From positions 1 through 7,413 of the forward strand of contig JAOTUT010000066.1 in the NCBI GenBank assembly GCA_029863735.1: a DNA stretch of 7,413 nt, in the 5' to 3' direction. A model generated the notes under the pieces. It had not been told where the DNA came from. It was given only the letters and a program-made list of their open reading frames with translations, and searched no databases. Made by a program: the position numbers and the translations under genes. The stretch comes from Ignavibacteria bacterium (GTDB taxonomy: Bacteria; Bacteroidota; Ignavibacteria; Ignavibacteriales; Ignavibacteriaceae). Every line of letters starts with the position of its first letter. Position 1 is the stretch's first letter. Positions 1 to 7,102 of the stretch are shown in pieces.

Positions 1-865
1 TGTAGAAAATGAAATGGTAGAGTATAATTTTGTTGAATTAATTCATGAAGCAATTCAAATTCTCGATGAGAAATACGAACAGATTAACAATCATAGCTCT
101 GATGAGAAAAGTGTTCATTTTAATGCAGAGTTAAATTTACTAACGGGCAATTACAAATCAGTTTCGGGCACATTAAAAGAACACATTGAGCAAATTGCAA
201 ATATGGAAATCCATATTGCCAACATGGTAGGAACCGGTTATGGCAGAGCACTATTACCTTTTCCCGAAGATTGTATTAAGTCGGAAATTCTTTGTCATGC
301 TTTCGGTGCTCATGCTATCTTCCCAAATACACGAACTGTTTTAGATATAGGTGGACAGGATACAAAAGCAATTCAGGTTGATAGCCATGGACTGGTAACA
401 AGTTTTCATATGAATGATAGATGTGCGGCTGGGTGCGGAAGGTATCTTGGTTATATCGCCGACGAGTTTGGTATTTCTCTTAACGAATTAGGACCACTCG
501 CAGTTAATGCTCAGAAGGAAGTAAATATTTGTTCAACCTGTACCGTATTTGCAGGAGCCGAAATTAGAGAACTAATTAATATAGGTGAAGAACGAGAGGA
601 CATACTTGCCGGGCTTCATAAAGCAATAGTGACAAGAGCTATGTCATTAATTGCCCGCTCCGGCGGTGTAAGGGATGAATTTACTTTTACCGGCGGTGTT
701 GCCAGGAACCAGGCAGTTCTTAAATATCTCAGAGAAATGGTTTACAATAGTTATGGAAATCATCTTACTATAAATATTCATACGGATTCGATTTTTATGG
801 GTGCTTTGGGAGGGGCAATGTTTGCAAGAAGAAATTTATTATCTGATTTACCAGGGAAAAATTAA
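1..865 (+). CDS. bcrA: Class I benzoyl-CoA reductase ATPase subunit BcrA/BadF-like (5' partial)
   Basis: One of two ATPase subunits of the ATP-dependent benzoyl-CoA reductase. With BcrD it hydrolyses ATP and drives electrons from ferredoxin through a subunit-bridging [4Fe-4S] cluster to the ring-reducing subunits in the cytoplasm. The reading frame is open to the left edge (GTA GAA AAT GAA precede the ATG at 14), so that ATG is probably internal. Counting from it, the visible protein has GTGYGR (73-78), the DIGGQDTK phosphate motif (111-118), cluster-ligand Cys137 in [13 protein letters not shown], Cys176 in [10 protein letters not shown] and the nucleotide-binding TGGVA (226-230). BcrA/BadF proteins are about 440 residues, so roughly 150 are missing, including the first DxGSTxxK motif. 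The run [27 protein letters not shown] and [17 protein letters not shown] strongly recalls Thauera BcrA rather than shorter HgdC-type activators. The stop is 3 bases before the bcrD-like gene. The preferred substrate (benzoyl-CoA or a substituted benzoyl-CoA) cannot be read from this subunit. Confidence 0.9.
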   Translation, partial: VENEMVEYNFVELIHEAIQILDEKYEQINNHSSDEKSVHFNAELNLLTGNYKSVSGTLKEHIEQIANMEIHIANMVGTGYGRALLPFPEDCIKSEILCHAFGAHAIFPNTRTVLDIGGQDTKAIQVDSHGLVTSFHMNDRCAAGCGRYLGYIADEFGISLNELGPLAVNAQKEVNICSTCTVFAGAEIRELINIGEEREDILAGLHKAIVTRAMSLIARSGGVRDEFTFTGGVARNQAVLKYLREMVYNSYGNHLTINIHTDSIFMGALGGAMFARRNLLSDLPGKN

Positions 866-868
866 AAT

Positions 869-1714
869 ATGAACAACGTTTTATTTACACTGGGTATAGA
901 TGTTGGCGGAAGCTATATAAAAGCTTTATTAATGAAACACAGTAATGAACCAACAGTAATAGATAAAAGAACAGAGAAAATAAGAAAGCGAAATCCGGTC
1001 ACTGTTGCTGAAGAGATGCTAAGCCTATTACTAGAAAAAAATAAGTTGAAACAAGATGATATTGCTTACCTTGCTTCAACAGGTGAAGGAGAAATGGTAG
1101 CAAGGAAAACAGGACATTTTTACAGTATGACAACTCATGCGAGAGGGGGTATTTTCTTAAACCCTGATGTAAAAACTGTTGTAGATATGGGTGCCCTTTT
1201 CGTTAGAGCAATTAAAGTTAATAATCTTGGAAAAGTGCTTGATTATAAAATGACAGGGCAGTGTGCTTCAGGTTCAGGTCAGTTCATAGAGAATATAACC
1301 CGGTATCTTGGACTAGCAGTGGAAGAAGTTGGAGAAATTTCATTACAATCAACTACTCCTGAAACACCTTCAGGTATTTGTGCAGTTCTTGCTGAAACTG
1401 ATGTTATTAATATGGTTTCCAGAGGAATATCAACACCAAATATTGTTAAGGGAATTCATCTTTCGATTGCAAACAAAGTTGTAAGGTTACTCTCTTCATT
1501 AAAAGCAGAATCCCCTATTGCCTTAACTGGTGGCATGGCAATGAATAAAGGTATGGTACAGGCGGTAGATGAACTATCTAAAGAAAGCAAGTTAAATTAT
1601 AAATTCATTTCTCATCCAGATGCTATTTATGCAGGTGCGGTTGGTGCAGCACTCTGGGGTGCGTTCAGATATAAAATATTGAAAATGAAAGATGAAAAAA
1701 TAATAGCTACTTAA
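869..1714 (+). CDS. bcrD: Class I benzoyl-CoA reductase ATPase subunit BcrD/BadG-like
   Basis: Second ATPase subunit of the ATP-dependent benzoyl-CoA reductase, partner of the BcrA-like protein encoded just upstream. At 281 residues it is the normal length for BcrD/BadG. Visible motifs in order: phosphate motif DVGGSYIK (11-18), TTGEGE-like STGEGE (70-75), the BcrD-typical HFYSMTTHARG (83-92), DMGALFVRAI (106-115) in place of the DIGGQDxK of other members, cluster-ligand Cys132 in GQCASGSGQF, Cys171 in GICAVLAETDVINMVSRGIS, and TGGMAMN (220-226). The DxGA replacement and the ICAVLAETDVINM segment distinguish BcrD/BadG from BcrA and HgdC. The ATG at 869 follows the upstream stop after 3 bases; an AGGGA at 853-857, inside the upstream gene, could serve as ribosome binding site, so translational coupling is likely. 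The frame can be read past its TAA for 21 further codons to a TAA that overlaps the next start, noted separately. Confidence 0.92.
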   Translation: MNNVLFTLGIDVGGSYIKALLMKHSNEPTVIDKRTEKIRKRNPVTVAEEMLSLLLEKNKLKQDDIAYLASTGEGEMVARKTGHFYSMTTHARGGIFLNPDVKTVVDMGALFVRAIKVNNLGKVLDYKMTGQCASGSGQFIENITRYLGLAVEEVGEISLQSTTPETPSGICAVLAETDVINMVSRGISTPNIVKGIHLSIANKVVRLLSSLKAESPIALTGGMAMNKGMVQAVDELSKESKLNYKFISHPDAIYAGAVGAALWGAFRYKILKMKDEKIIAT

Positions 1715-1779
1715 ACACAGATTAAAATATATTCCGATAAAAAGATGGAAGATACATTACAAGCGCGTGAGAGATTATA

Positions 1780-2583
1780 ATGAATAAAATGAATTCACAA
1801 CCAGTTTTTGTGGGAATCGATGTTGGAGCATCAATGACCAAAGTTGCTGTAATCGATGCAGACAAAAATTTGGTTGGTCACCACGTAAAAAAATCCGGAA
1901 CAGATTTCACTGCCACTGCTGATTTTTGTCTCGAAGCTTCATTAAAAATGGCAAACGTCGAGGGGAAAGATATTGTCAGAACTGTATCTACAGGGTACGG
2001 AAGAAAGAACGTACCATTTGCTAATGATACAGTTACAGAAATCGGCTGCCATGCAAAAGGTTGTTTTCATTATTTTCCTATCCCAATTACAATTATTGAT
2101 ATTGGAGGTCAGGACAATAAAATCATAAAGTTAGACGAAAGTGGCAGACGCTCCAGTTTTAAAATGAATAGAAAATGTGCTGCGGGAACCGGTGCGTTTC
2201 TGGAAGAGATGTCAGCACGTCTTGACATTCCTTTAGAAAAAATGGATGGTCTTGCTCGTCAGTCAGAGAAAATGATAAAATTAGGAAGTTTCTGCACTGT
2301 ATTTTCTGCTACTGAAGTATTGGAAAATATTAGAAACGGAAAAAAGTTGCCCGATATTATTAAAGGCGTGTTTTTCTCTGTTGTTAACAGAATTATGGAA
2401 ATGGATTCGTTAACAGAAAAAGTTGTTATGACTGGAGGAGTTGTTGCTCATAATCCATATTTAGTTAATATGATGGAAGAGATGATAGGTAGAGAAATAT
2501 TAGTTCCGGTTTACCCACAACTTTCCGGAGCAATCGGAGCTGCATTACATGCGATGGAAAAAGAACCAATAAATATTACTTAG
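1780..2583 (+). CDS. HgdC-type ATP-dependent activator (2-hydroxyacyl-CoA dehydratase/BCR activator family)
   Basis: A third ASKHA-fold iron-sulfur ATPase, of the single-gene (homodimeric) HgdC/FldI type. Such activators use ATP to inject one low-potential electron into an HgdB/BcrB-type partner. The 267 residues match the HgdC family length. Motifs are complete: GIDVGASMTK (12-21), STGYGR (70-75), DIGGQDNK (107-114), ligand Cys133 in NRKCAAGTGAFLEE, ligand Cys172 in GSFCTVFSATEV, TGGVVAHNPY (218-227) and the C-terminal SGAIGAALHAME. It lacks the long BcrA insert and keeps the GGQDxK motif that BcrD has lost, so it is not a duplicate of either upstream subunit. An in-frame TGA at 1768-1770 limits the start to ATG 1780 or the next Met codon at 1789; a weak TGAGAG lies at 1768-1773. 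It sits 31 bases before a BcrB/HgdB-like gene, its likely partner. The substrate of the pair is unknown. Confidence 0.88.
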   Translation: MNKMNSQPVFVGIDVGASMTKVAVIDADKNLVGHHVKKSGTDFTATADFCLEASLKMANVEGKDIVRTVSTGYGRKNVPFANDTVTEIGCHAKGCFHYFPIPITIIDIGGQDNKIIKLDESGRRSSFKMNRKCAAGTGAFLEEMSARLDIPLEKMDGLARQSEKMIKLGSFCTVFSATEVLENIRNGKKLPDIIKGVFFSVVNRIMEMDSLTEKVVMTGGVVAHNPYLVNMMEEMIGREILVPVYPQLSGAIGAALHAMEKEPINIT

Positions 2584-2603
2584 AATAAAATATTTTAAAT
2601 CTT

Positions 2604-2608
2604 AAGGA
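2604..2608 (+). promoter_or_regulatory. Ribosome binding site of the BcrB/HgdB-like gene
   Basis: AAGGA lies six bases before ATG 2615 and supports that start. It is among the clearest Shine-Dalgarno sequences in the window, showing that this organism uses them. Confidence 0.6.
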
Positions 2609-2614
2609 TTTTTC

Positions 2615-3865
2615 ATGACTGAAGAAAAAAAAGTGGTTCGCAAAAAAATAGAAGCAACTAGTACGATGAATAAGTATATGGCTGACTATTTTTATGAATT
2701 AAACAGAGCTTCAAAATCCGGAGATAGAAAGATTGCTTGGTGTACAAGTGTCGGACCTGCTGAACTGCTTTTATCAATGGGATTTCTTGTTTACTATCCG
2801 GAAAATCATGGTGCATTACTCGGAACTTCCAGAATGTCAACTGAAGTGATTCCGAATGCTAATGTTATAGGTTACTCTCCTGATATTTGTTCTTATTTGA
2901 CAGCTGACATTGGAGCTTATTTAAAGGGAGTCACTCCATTATCAAAAGCATTTGATGGAATAGAAAGTGTTCCAAAACCTGATGTTTTAGTTTATAACAC
3001 AAATCAATGCAGGGACGTAAAAGATTGGTTTGGCTGGTATTCCAGAGAACTTAATGTCCCCTCATTAGGAATTCATACCCACAGAAATCCAACAGATATT
3101 GAAGAAAATGTTGTCAGTTCAATTACACAGCAGATTAGGGATTTAGTTGAACCTCTAGAAAAAATTTCAGGTAATAAATTTGATTTGGAGAAACTCAAAA
3201 AAGTTGTCGCTCTATCACGGGAATGTTCCGAGCTTTGGAAGGAGGTTCTCCAAACAGCATCGACTAATCCATCGCCCCTCACCTTTTTCGATGGTACTAT
3301 CCATATGGGACCGGCAGTAGTTTTACGAGGAACTCAGCAAGCAGTTGATTATTATAAAATTCTGTTAAAAGAATTAAAAGAAAGAGTTAAGAACAAAGAA
3401 GGTGCCGTTGAAGATGAAAAATTCCGGATTTATTGGGAAGGAATGCCAGTTTGGGGAAGACTTAGAGCTCACTCCGAATTATTTGCTAATCTAAAAGCAT
3501 GTGTTCTTGCATCCACTTATTGCAATAGCTGGATATTCACAGATTTTAATCCTGAAGATCCATTTACGAGTATGGCAAAAGCATACTCGGAACTGTTTAT
3601 TGTAAAATCGGATGAGGCTAAAGAGAAATACATGAAAAGAATGATTGATTTCTTTAAGATAGATGGAGTAATTTATCACGATGCCAAAACTTGTCCGAAC
3701 AATTCTAATAATCGTTACGGTATGCCACAAAGACTTGAGAAAGAAACAGGCATTCCAAGCCTTGTCATCAACGGCGACTTGAATGATCTGAGATTAATTT
3801 CAGACGACCAGACTAAAACAAATGTTGAAGCTTTTATTGAGCAACTGGAAGAAAACAAGAGGTAG
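2615..3865 (+). CDS. BcrB/HgdB-family iron-sulfur catalytic subunit (2-hydroxyacyl-CoA dehydratase D-component family)
   Basis: Catalytic subunit of the benzoyl-CoA reductase/2-hydroxyacyl-CoA dehydratase superfamily, which binds a [4Fe-4S] cluster at the CoA-substrate site and takes an electron from an HgdC- or BcrAD-type ATPase. The 416-residue length fits BcrB/BadE. Three cysteines occupy the expected ligand positions: Cys92 in SPDICSYLTADIG, Cys132 in NTNQCRDVKDWF and Cys360 in HDAKTCPNN. Other cysteines are 43, 204, 296 and 303. From memory, the layout follows BcrB: an N-terminal PAELLLSMGF segment, the ICSY..ADIG stretch, NPSPLTFFDG in the middle, EGMPVWGRLR at 275-284, and a C-terminal TGIPSLVINGDLND. 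Similarity to Thauera BcrB seems clearly lower than the BcrA and BcrD similarity of the genes upstream, so it may be a paralogue with another substrate. AAGGA at 2604-2608 sets the ATG at 2615. No second catalytic subunit is visible beside it; the usual enzymes are heterodimeric. Reductase or dehydratase function is unresolved. Confidence 0.85.
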   Translation: MTEEKKVVRKKIEATSTMNKYMADYFYELNRASKSGDRKIAWCTSVGPAELLLSMGFLVYYPENHGALLGTSRMSTEVIPNANVIGYSPDICSYLTADIGAYLKGVTPLSKAFDGIESVPKPDVLVYNTNQCRDVKDWFGWYSRELNVPSLGIHTHRNPTDIEENVVSSITQQIRDLVEPLEKISGNKFDLEKLKKVVALSRECSELWKEVLQTASTNPSPLTFFDGTIHMGPAVVLRGTQQAVDYYKILLKELKERVKNKEGAVEDEKFRIYWEGMPVWGRLRAHSELFANLKACVLASTYCNSWIFTDFNPEDPFTSMAKAYSELFIVKSDEAKEKYMKRMIDFFKIDGVIYHDAKTCPNNSNNRYGMPQRLEKETGIPSLVINGDLNDLRLISDDQTKTNVEAFIEQLEENKR

Positions 3866-3948
3866 CAGTTACCAGATGATAAACAAGTAAATAAAAATTC
3901 CATATGGTTCAGAACTCTAATTTTAAAAATGCAGGGAGAACTAATTAG

Positions 3949-6027
3949 ATGTTAGATACATTATTCAATCCTAAATCGGTTGCAATTATTGGGGCATCCA
4001 CAAAAGAACTTTCAATAGGCAATGTTATAACCAAAAATCTTCTACACTATAAGTATAAAGGTCCGATTTATCCTATTAATCCCAATGCAGATGAAGTAAG
4101 AGGTATCAAGGCATATAAAACAATTTCTGATGTTCCTGGTAATGTAGATCTCGCACATATAAGTATTCCAAGTAAATTCGTACCTCAAGCAGTTGAAGAT
4201 TGCGGGAAAAAGGGAGTTAAGTTTATCATTATTAACAGCGCCGGCTTCAAAGAGGTAGGACCTGAAGGTGAAGCACTAGAGAAAGAAATTGTGTCTATAG
4301 CAAGAAAATATGGCGTAAGAATTTTTGGACCGAATTGCCAGGGAATTATTAACTCTGATCCTGATGTGAGGGCTTATTGTGATTTTACATTTACCTTTCC
4401 GGATCCCGGACATATTTCTGTTGTTGCTCAAAGCGGTGGAGTAGGTGCAGTAATTATGCAGCGCTTTTTTGATCTTGGCGTGGGAATGAGATATTATGCA
4501 TCAAATGGTAATGCTTGTGATATTTCAATAGAAGAAATTATCAGGTACTGGGGTGATGATGAAAAGACAAAAGTTATTGTATTATATGTTGAGGGTTTTG
4601 CCGATCCAAAAAGTTTTATGGAAATGGCATACGAAGTCGCAGCAAAAAAACCAATTCTCGCAATGAGAGGTGGACGAACTGAAGAAGGTGCAAAAGCAGC
4701 AACTTCACACACTGGTGGATTAGCCGGAATTGGCCTTTCCACTGAACTCATTTTCAATAAAACAGGTATTCTAACATTCAGGGATGAAGAAGAAATGTGC
4801 CAGGCAGCAATAGCATTTGCTACTCAACCCATTCCCCGTGGTAATCGTGTGGGCCTGATAACAGATACAGGTGGTCCTGCAATAATAGCAACTGACGAGC
4901 TTGTAGATTTAGGACTTGAAATTCCTCCTCTTTCAGATAGAGGCAAAAGTTTTTTGAAAGATAAACTTTACGTAGATGCTTCAATAAATAATCCTATAGA
5001 TGTGCTTGCAACTGCTGCGGCTCCCCATTACCGTGCCGCGCTGGATACATTGATGGATGAAGAGCAAATTGACAGTATTTATATCAACTTCGTAACCCCA
5101 CCATTTGCAGACACAGAGAGTATAGCAAAAGAAATGGCAGAAGTAAGTCTGAAAAAAAAGAAACCTGTCATTTGTAACTATATGACTGATAAAGCCCAAT
5201 GGTTAGGAACAACAAAAATTTTGAAGGACGGAGGAATTCCATGCTACGATTTTCCTGAGATGGCAGCAAAAGCGCTTGCTGCATTAACACGTTTTGGGGA
5301 GATACGTTCACGTAAAATTGGTGAAGTAAAAAAATTCAATGATGTAAATAAAAGTAAAGCTGAAACAATATTTCAACAAGCAAAAAAGTCGAAACGGCAA
5401 ATACTTAGTTCTCAAGAGGTTTATGATGTGCTAACTGCATATAATATTCCTGTTGCAGAATGGAAGGTTGTTAAGACTATTGAAGAAGCTGAGAAGACTG
5501 CAGAAGAAATGGGATATCCTGTAGTAATCAAAGCTGAGTCGGCATCTGTGATTCATAAGAGTGATGTTGGTGGAGTAGTAACTGAAATAAAAGACAAAAA
5601 CGATGTGAGAAAATCTATTGAGAAAATGAAAAAGAAACTTGAATTACCAGATCTTAATTTCCTTGTACAAAAATATTTACCCGGCGGAAGAGAGCTAATA
5701 GTAGGAGCTAAAGCGGAACCTGGTCTTGGACATCTTCTTATGTTTGGGATGGGAGGAATTTTTGTTGAGGTATTCAAGGATGTCATTTTTAAAATAGCTC
5801 CCGTTACTAATGTAGAGGTAGGTGAAATGCTATCATCAATTAAGGCTTCTCCGCTAATAGACGGAATAAGAGGCAAGAAAGGTGTTAATAAAGATGGCGT
5901 TATCGAGATCATCCAACGCATTTCTCAACTTGTCACTGATTTTCCAATAATTAAGGAAATGGACCTTAATCCTATTATAGCATTTGAAGATAGTAACTTC
6001 GTTGTAGATGCTCGAATAAAAATCTGA
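3949..6027 (+). CDS. ADP-forming acyl-CoA synthetase (single-chain acetate-CoA ligase family)
   Basis: Predicted to interconvert an acyl-CoA, ADP and phosphate with the free acid, ATP and CoA through phospho-histidine relay. It is the fused single-chain form, about 690-700 residues. Domains in order: CoA-binding Rossmann domain (about 1-130, with VAIIGAS at 11-17), succinyl-CoA-ligase-like flavodoxin domain (about 150-290) containing the phosphorylated His254 in TSHTGGLAG, a second ligase-like domain (about 300-450), and an ATP-grasp domain (about 480-692) with HKSDVGGV (536-543), MGGIFVEVFKDV (601-612) and the metal-binding EMDLNPI (670-676). His536 matches the second relay histidine known in archaeal enzymes of this family. 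TAG lies directly before ATG 3949, so no upstream in-frame start is possible; GGGAG at 3934-3938 is a likely ribosome binding site. In this operon it could activate an aromatic or alicyclic acid, or make ATP from an acyl-CoA product. Substrate is not predictable from sequence. Confidence 0.92.
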   Translation: MLDTLFNPKSVAIIGASTKELSIGNVITKNLLHYKYKGPIYPINPNADEVRGIKAYKTISDVPGNVDLAHISIPSKFVPQAVEDCGKKGVKFIIINSAGFKEVGPEGEALEKEIVSIARKYGVRIFGPNCQGIINSDPDVRAYCDFTFTFPDPGHISVVAQSGGVGAVIMQRFFDLGVGMRYYASNGNACDISIEEIIRYWGDDEKTKVIVLYVEGFADPKSFMEMAYEVAAKKPILAMRGGRTEEGAKAATSHTGGLAGIGLSTELIFNKTGILTFRDEEEMCQAAIAFATQPIPRGNRVGLITDTGGPAIIATDELVDLGLEIPPLSDRGKSFLKDKLYVDASINNPIDVLATAAAPHYRAALDTLMDEEQIDSIYINFVTPPFADTESIAKEMAEVSLKKKKPVICNYMTDKAQWLGTTKILKDGGIPCYDFPEMAAKALAALTRFGEIRSRKIGEVKKFNDVNKSKAETIFQQAKKSKRQILSSQEVYDVLTAYNIPVAEWKVVKTIEEAEKTAEEMGYPVVIKAESASVIHKSDVGGVVTEIKDKNDVRKSIEKMKKKLELPDLNFLVQKYLPGGRELIVGAKAEPGLGHLLMFGMGGIFVEVFKDVIFKIAPVTNVEVGEMLSSIKASPLIDGIRGKKGVNKDGVIEIIQRISQLVTDFPIIKEMDLNPIIAFEDSNFVVDARIKI

Positions 6028-6054
6028 AGGACAATTAAAACGTTTTATAAACAT

Positions 6055-6060
6055 AAGGAA
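6055..6060 (+). promoter_or_regulatory. Ribosome binding site of the ketopantoate reductase-family gene
   Basis: AAGGAA lies seven bases before ATG 6068, good spacing that supports this start rather than a downstream Met. Confidence 0.6.
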
Positions 6061-6067
6061 AGTAGAA

Positions 6068-7060
6068 ATGGATCCTCTTAAATATAAAATCGGAATTATT
6101 GGTTTAGGACCTGTTGGTTTGGTTCTTGCGGTTCATTTAAAAGAAGCTGGCTGCCATGTTGAAATTTGCGATGTGGAAAAAGAAAAGATAAATTTAATAA
6201 GAAAAAGTGGTGTTAAGCTTGTGGGCAAAATTGCCAAGACATCCTTCTTTGATTACACACACAGTTCAATAAGTTCACTTCTTGAAAACGATCTTGACAT
6301 TCTAATAAGTGCAGTGAAGGCTTATCATGTCGATTCCGTTCTAAATCAAATTCAACAGAGAGCAAGTAAAGACTTATTTTTACTAATTGCACAAAACGGT
6401 ATAGATATTAAGGTAAAGTATATCAGTCATTTTAATGAATCACAGATTTTGAGAATGGTTATAAACTTCGCAGGGAATTTACAAGCACCAAATGTAGTAA
6501 ATGTAACTTTCTTTAATCCGCCTAATTATATAGGTTCGATTGATGATTCGAGAACGGATATTTCTGAATGGATGTCTACGATTCTGACTCAAGCAAACCT
6601 GGAAACATTAAGCAAGGATTCTTTTCTGATTACCAATCAGATATGGCAAAAAACTATTCTGAATGCTGCTCTAAGTCCTTTGTGTGCTATTTCAAAAATG
6701 ACGATGAAGGAAGCTATGGCTCATCCCGATACTTTAGAAATAGTAGAACAAATTATCCTGGAAGCCGTTGAAGTGGCAAAAGCAGAGGAAATAAAATTTG
6801 GAGATAATTTTGTCAAGTTGTGTATTAGATATCTTAAGAACGCAGGAAATCATTTTCCTTCACTTGCAGTTGACTTACTTAGTAATAAACCGACTGAAAT
6901 AGATTATATGAATGGTAAAATCGTAGAGTATGGTAAAAAGCACTATATCAGAACTCCTTTGAATCTTACTTTTACTAATCTTGTAAAAGCTATCTCTCAC
7001 AAAAATGCACTGAATAACGGTGAAAAGGAACCTGAGCTCGAAAACACAATGGAAATTTAA
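6068..7060 (+). CDS. Ketopantoate reductase-family (PanE/ApbA) NAD(P)H-dependent oxidoreductase
   Basis: Cytoplasmic dehydrogenase of the ketopantoate reductase fold, which reduces 2-oxo acids to (R)-2-hydroxy acids in characterised members. The 330 residues comprise an N-terminal Rossmann domain with GLGPVG (12-17) and a C-terminal helical domain. Residues equivalent to the E. coli PanE active site are present: Lys84 in AVKAYH, Asn110 in AQNG, Lys195 and Asn199 in IWQKTILNA, Ser265 in HFPSLAVD and Glu277 in PTEIDYMNG. It is therefore probably an active enzyme. AAGGAA at 6055-6060 lies 7 bases before the ATG. A true panE would be expected near pantothenate or housekeeping genes; here it sits 40 bases after an acyl-CoA synthetase and before a molybdenum hydroxylase subunit. 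A role in the operon's pathway, such as a D-2-hydroxyacid dehydrogenase like the KPR-type D-mandelate dehydrogenases, is plausible. The family assignment is firm but the substrate is not. Confidence 0.88.
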   Translation: MDPLKYKIGIIGLGPVGLVLAVHLKEAGCHVEICDVEKEKINLIRKSGVKLVGKIAKTSFFDYTHSSISSLLENDLDILISAVKAYHVDSVLNQIQQRASKDLFLLIAQNGIDIKVKYISHFNESQILRMVINFAGNLQAPNVVNVTFFNPPNYIGSIDDSRTDISEWMSTILTQANLETLSKDSFLITNQIWQKTILNAALSPLCAISKMTMKEAMAHPDTLEIVEQIILEAVEVAKAEEIKFGDNFVKLCIRYLKNAGNHFPSLAVDLLSNKPTEIDYMNGKIVEYGKKHYIRTPLNLTFTNLVKAISHKNALNNGEKEPELENTMEI

Positions 7061-7102
7061 AAAAGTTTTTCAAGCACTAATACATAAAGCAGTACTAAAA
7101 TC

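Noticed and set aside
1..2583. Tandem duplication creating the three ATPase genes
   Set aside because: The three proteins carry different subfamily signatures and differ along their whole length, so they are ancient paralogues rather than a local repeat.
2658..3903. Minus-strand open frames of 60-80 codons opposite the BcrB-like gene
   Set aside because: They lie antisense to a gene with clear family motifs, show no recognisable domain, and are explained by its codon pattern.
3866..3948. Possible promoter (TTACCA, 17 bases, TAAAAA) in the largest gap
   Set aside because: Weak matches in AT-rich DNA; no supporting element, and the gap is small enough for an uninterrupted operon.
3904..3948. 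14-codon frame ending in TAG directly before the synthetase ATG
   Set aside because: Short, without a ribosome binding site, no recognisable peptide; abutting the start is likely chance.
6036..6047. 12-base perfect palindrome TAAAACGTTTTA between the synthetase and dehydrogenase genes
   Set aside because: Short and AT-rich; one or two of this length are expected by chance in the window, and it has no U-run or repeat partner to suggest a terminator or operator.
4494..6054. Minus-strand open frames up to 122 codons opposite the acyl-CoA synthetase
   Set aside because: Fully antisense to conserved synthetase domains and low-complexity in composition; no family resemblance.
6568..6771. Plus-strand 67-codon frame inside the ketopantoate reductase-family gene
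   Set aside because: It overlaps the catalytic Lys195/Asn199 region in another frame and has no recognisable content.
7058..7072. A-run/T-run after the dehydrogenase stop as a terminator
   Set aside because: Only a five-base A/T stem without GC content, and a coding frame resumes about 40 bases later.
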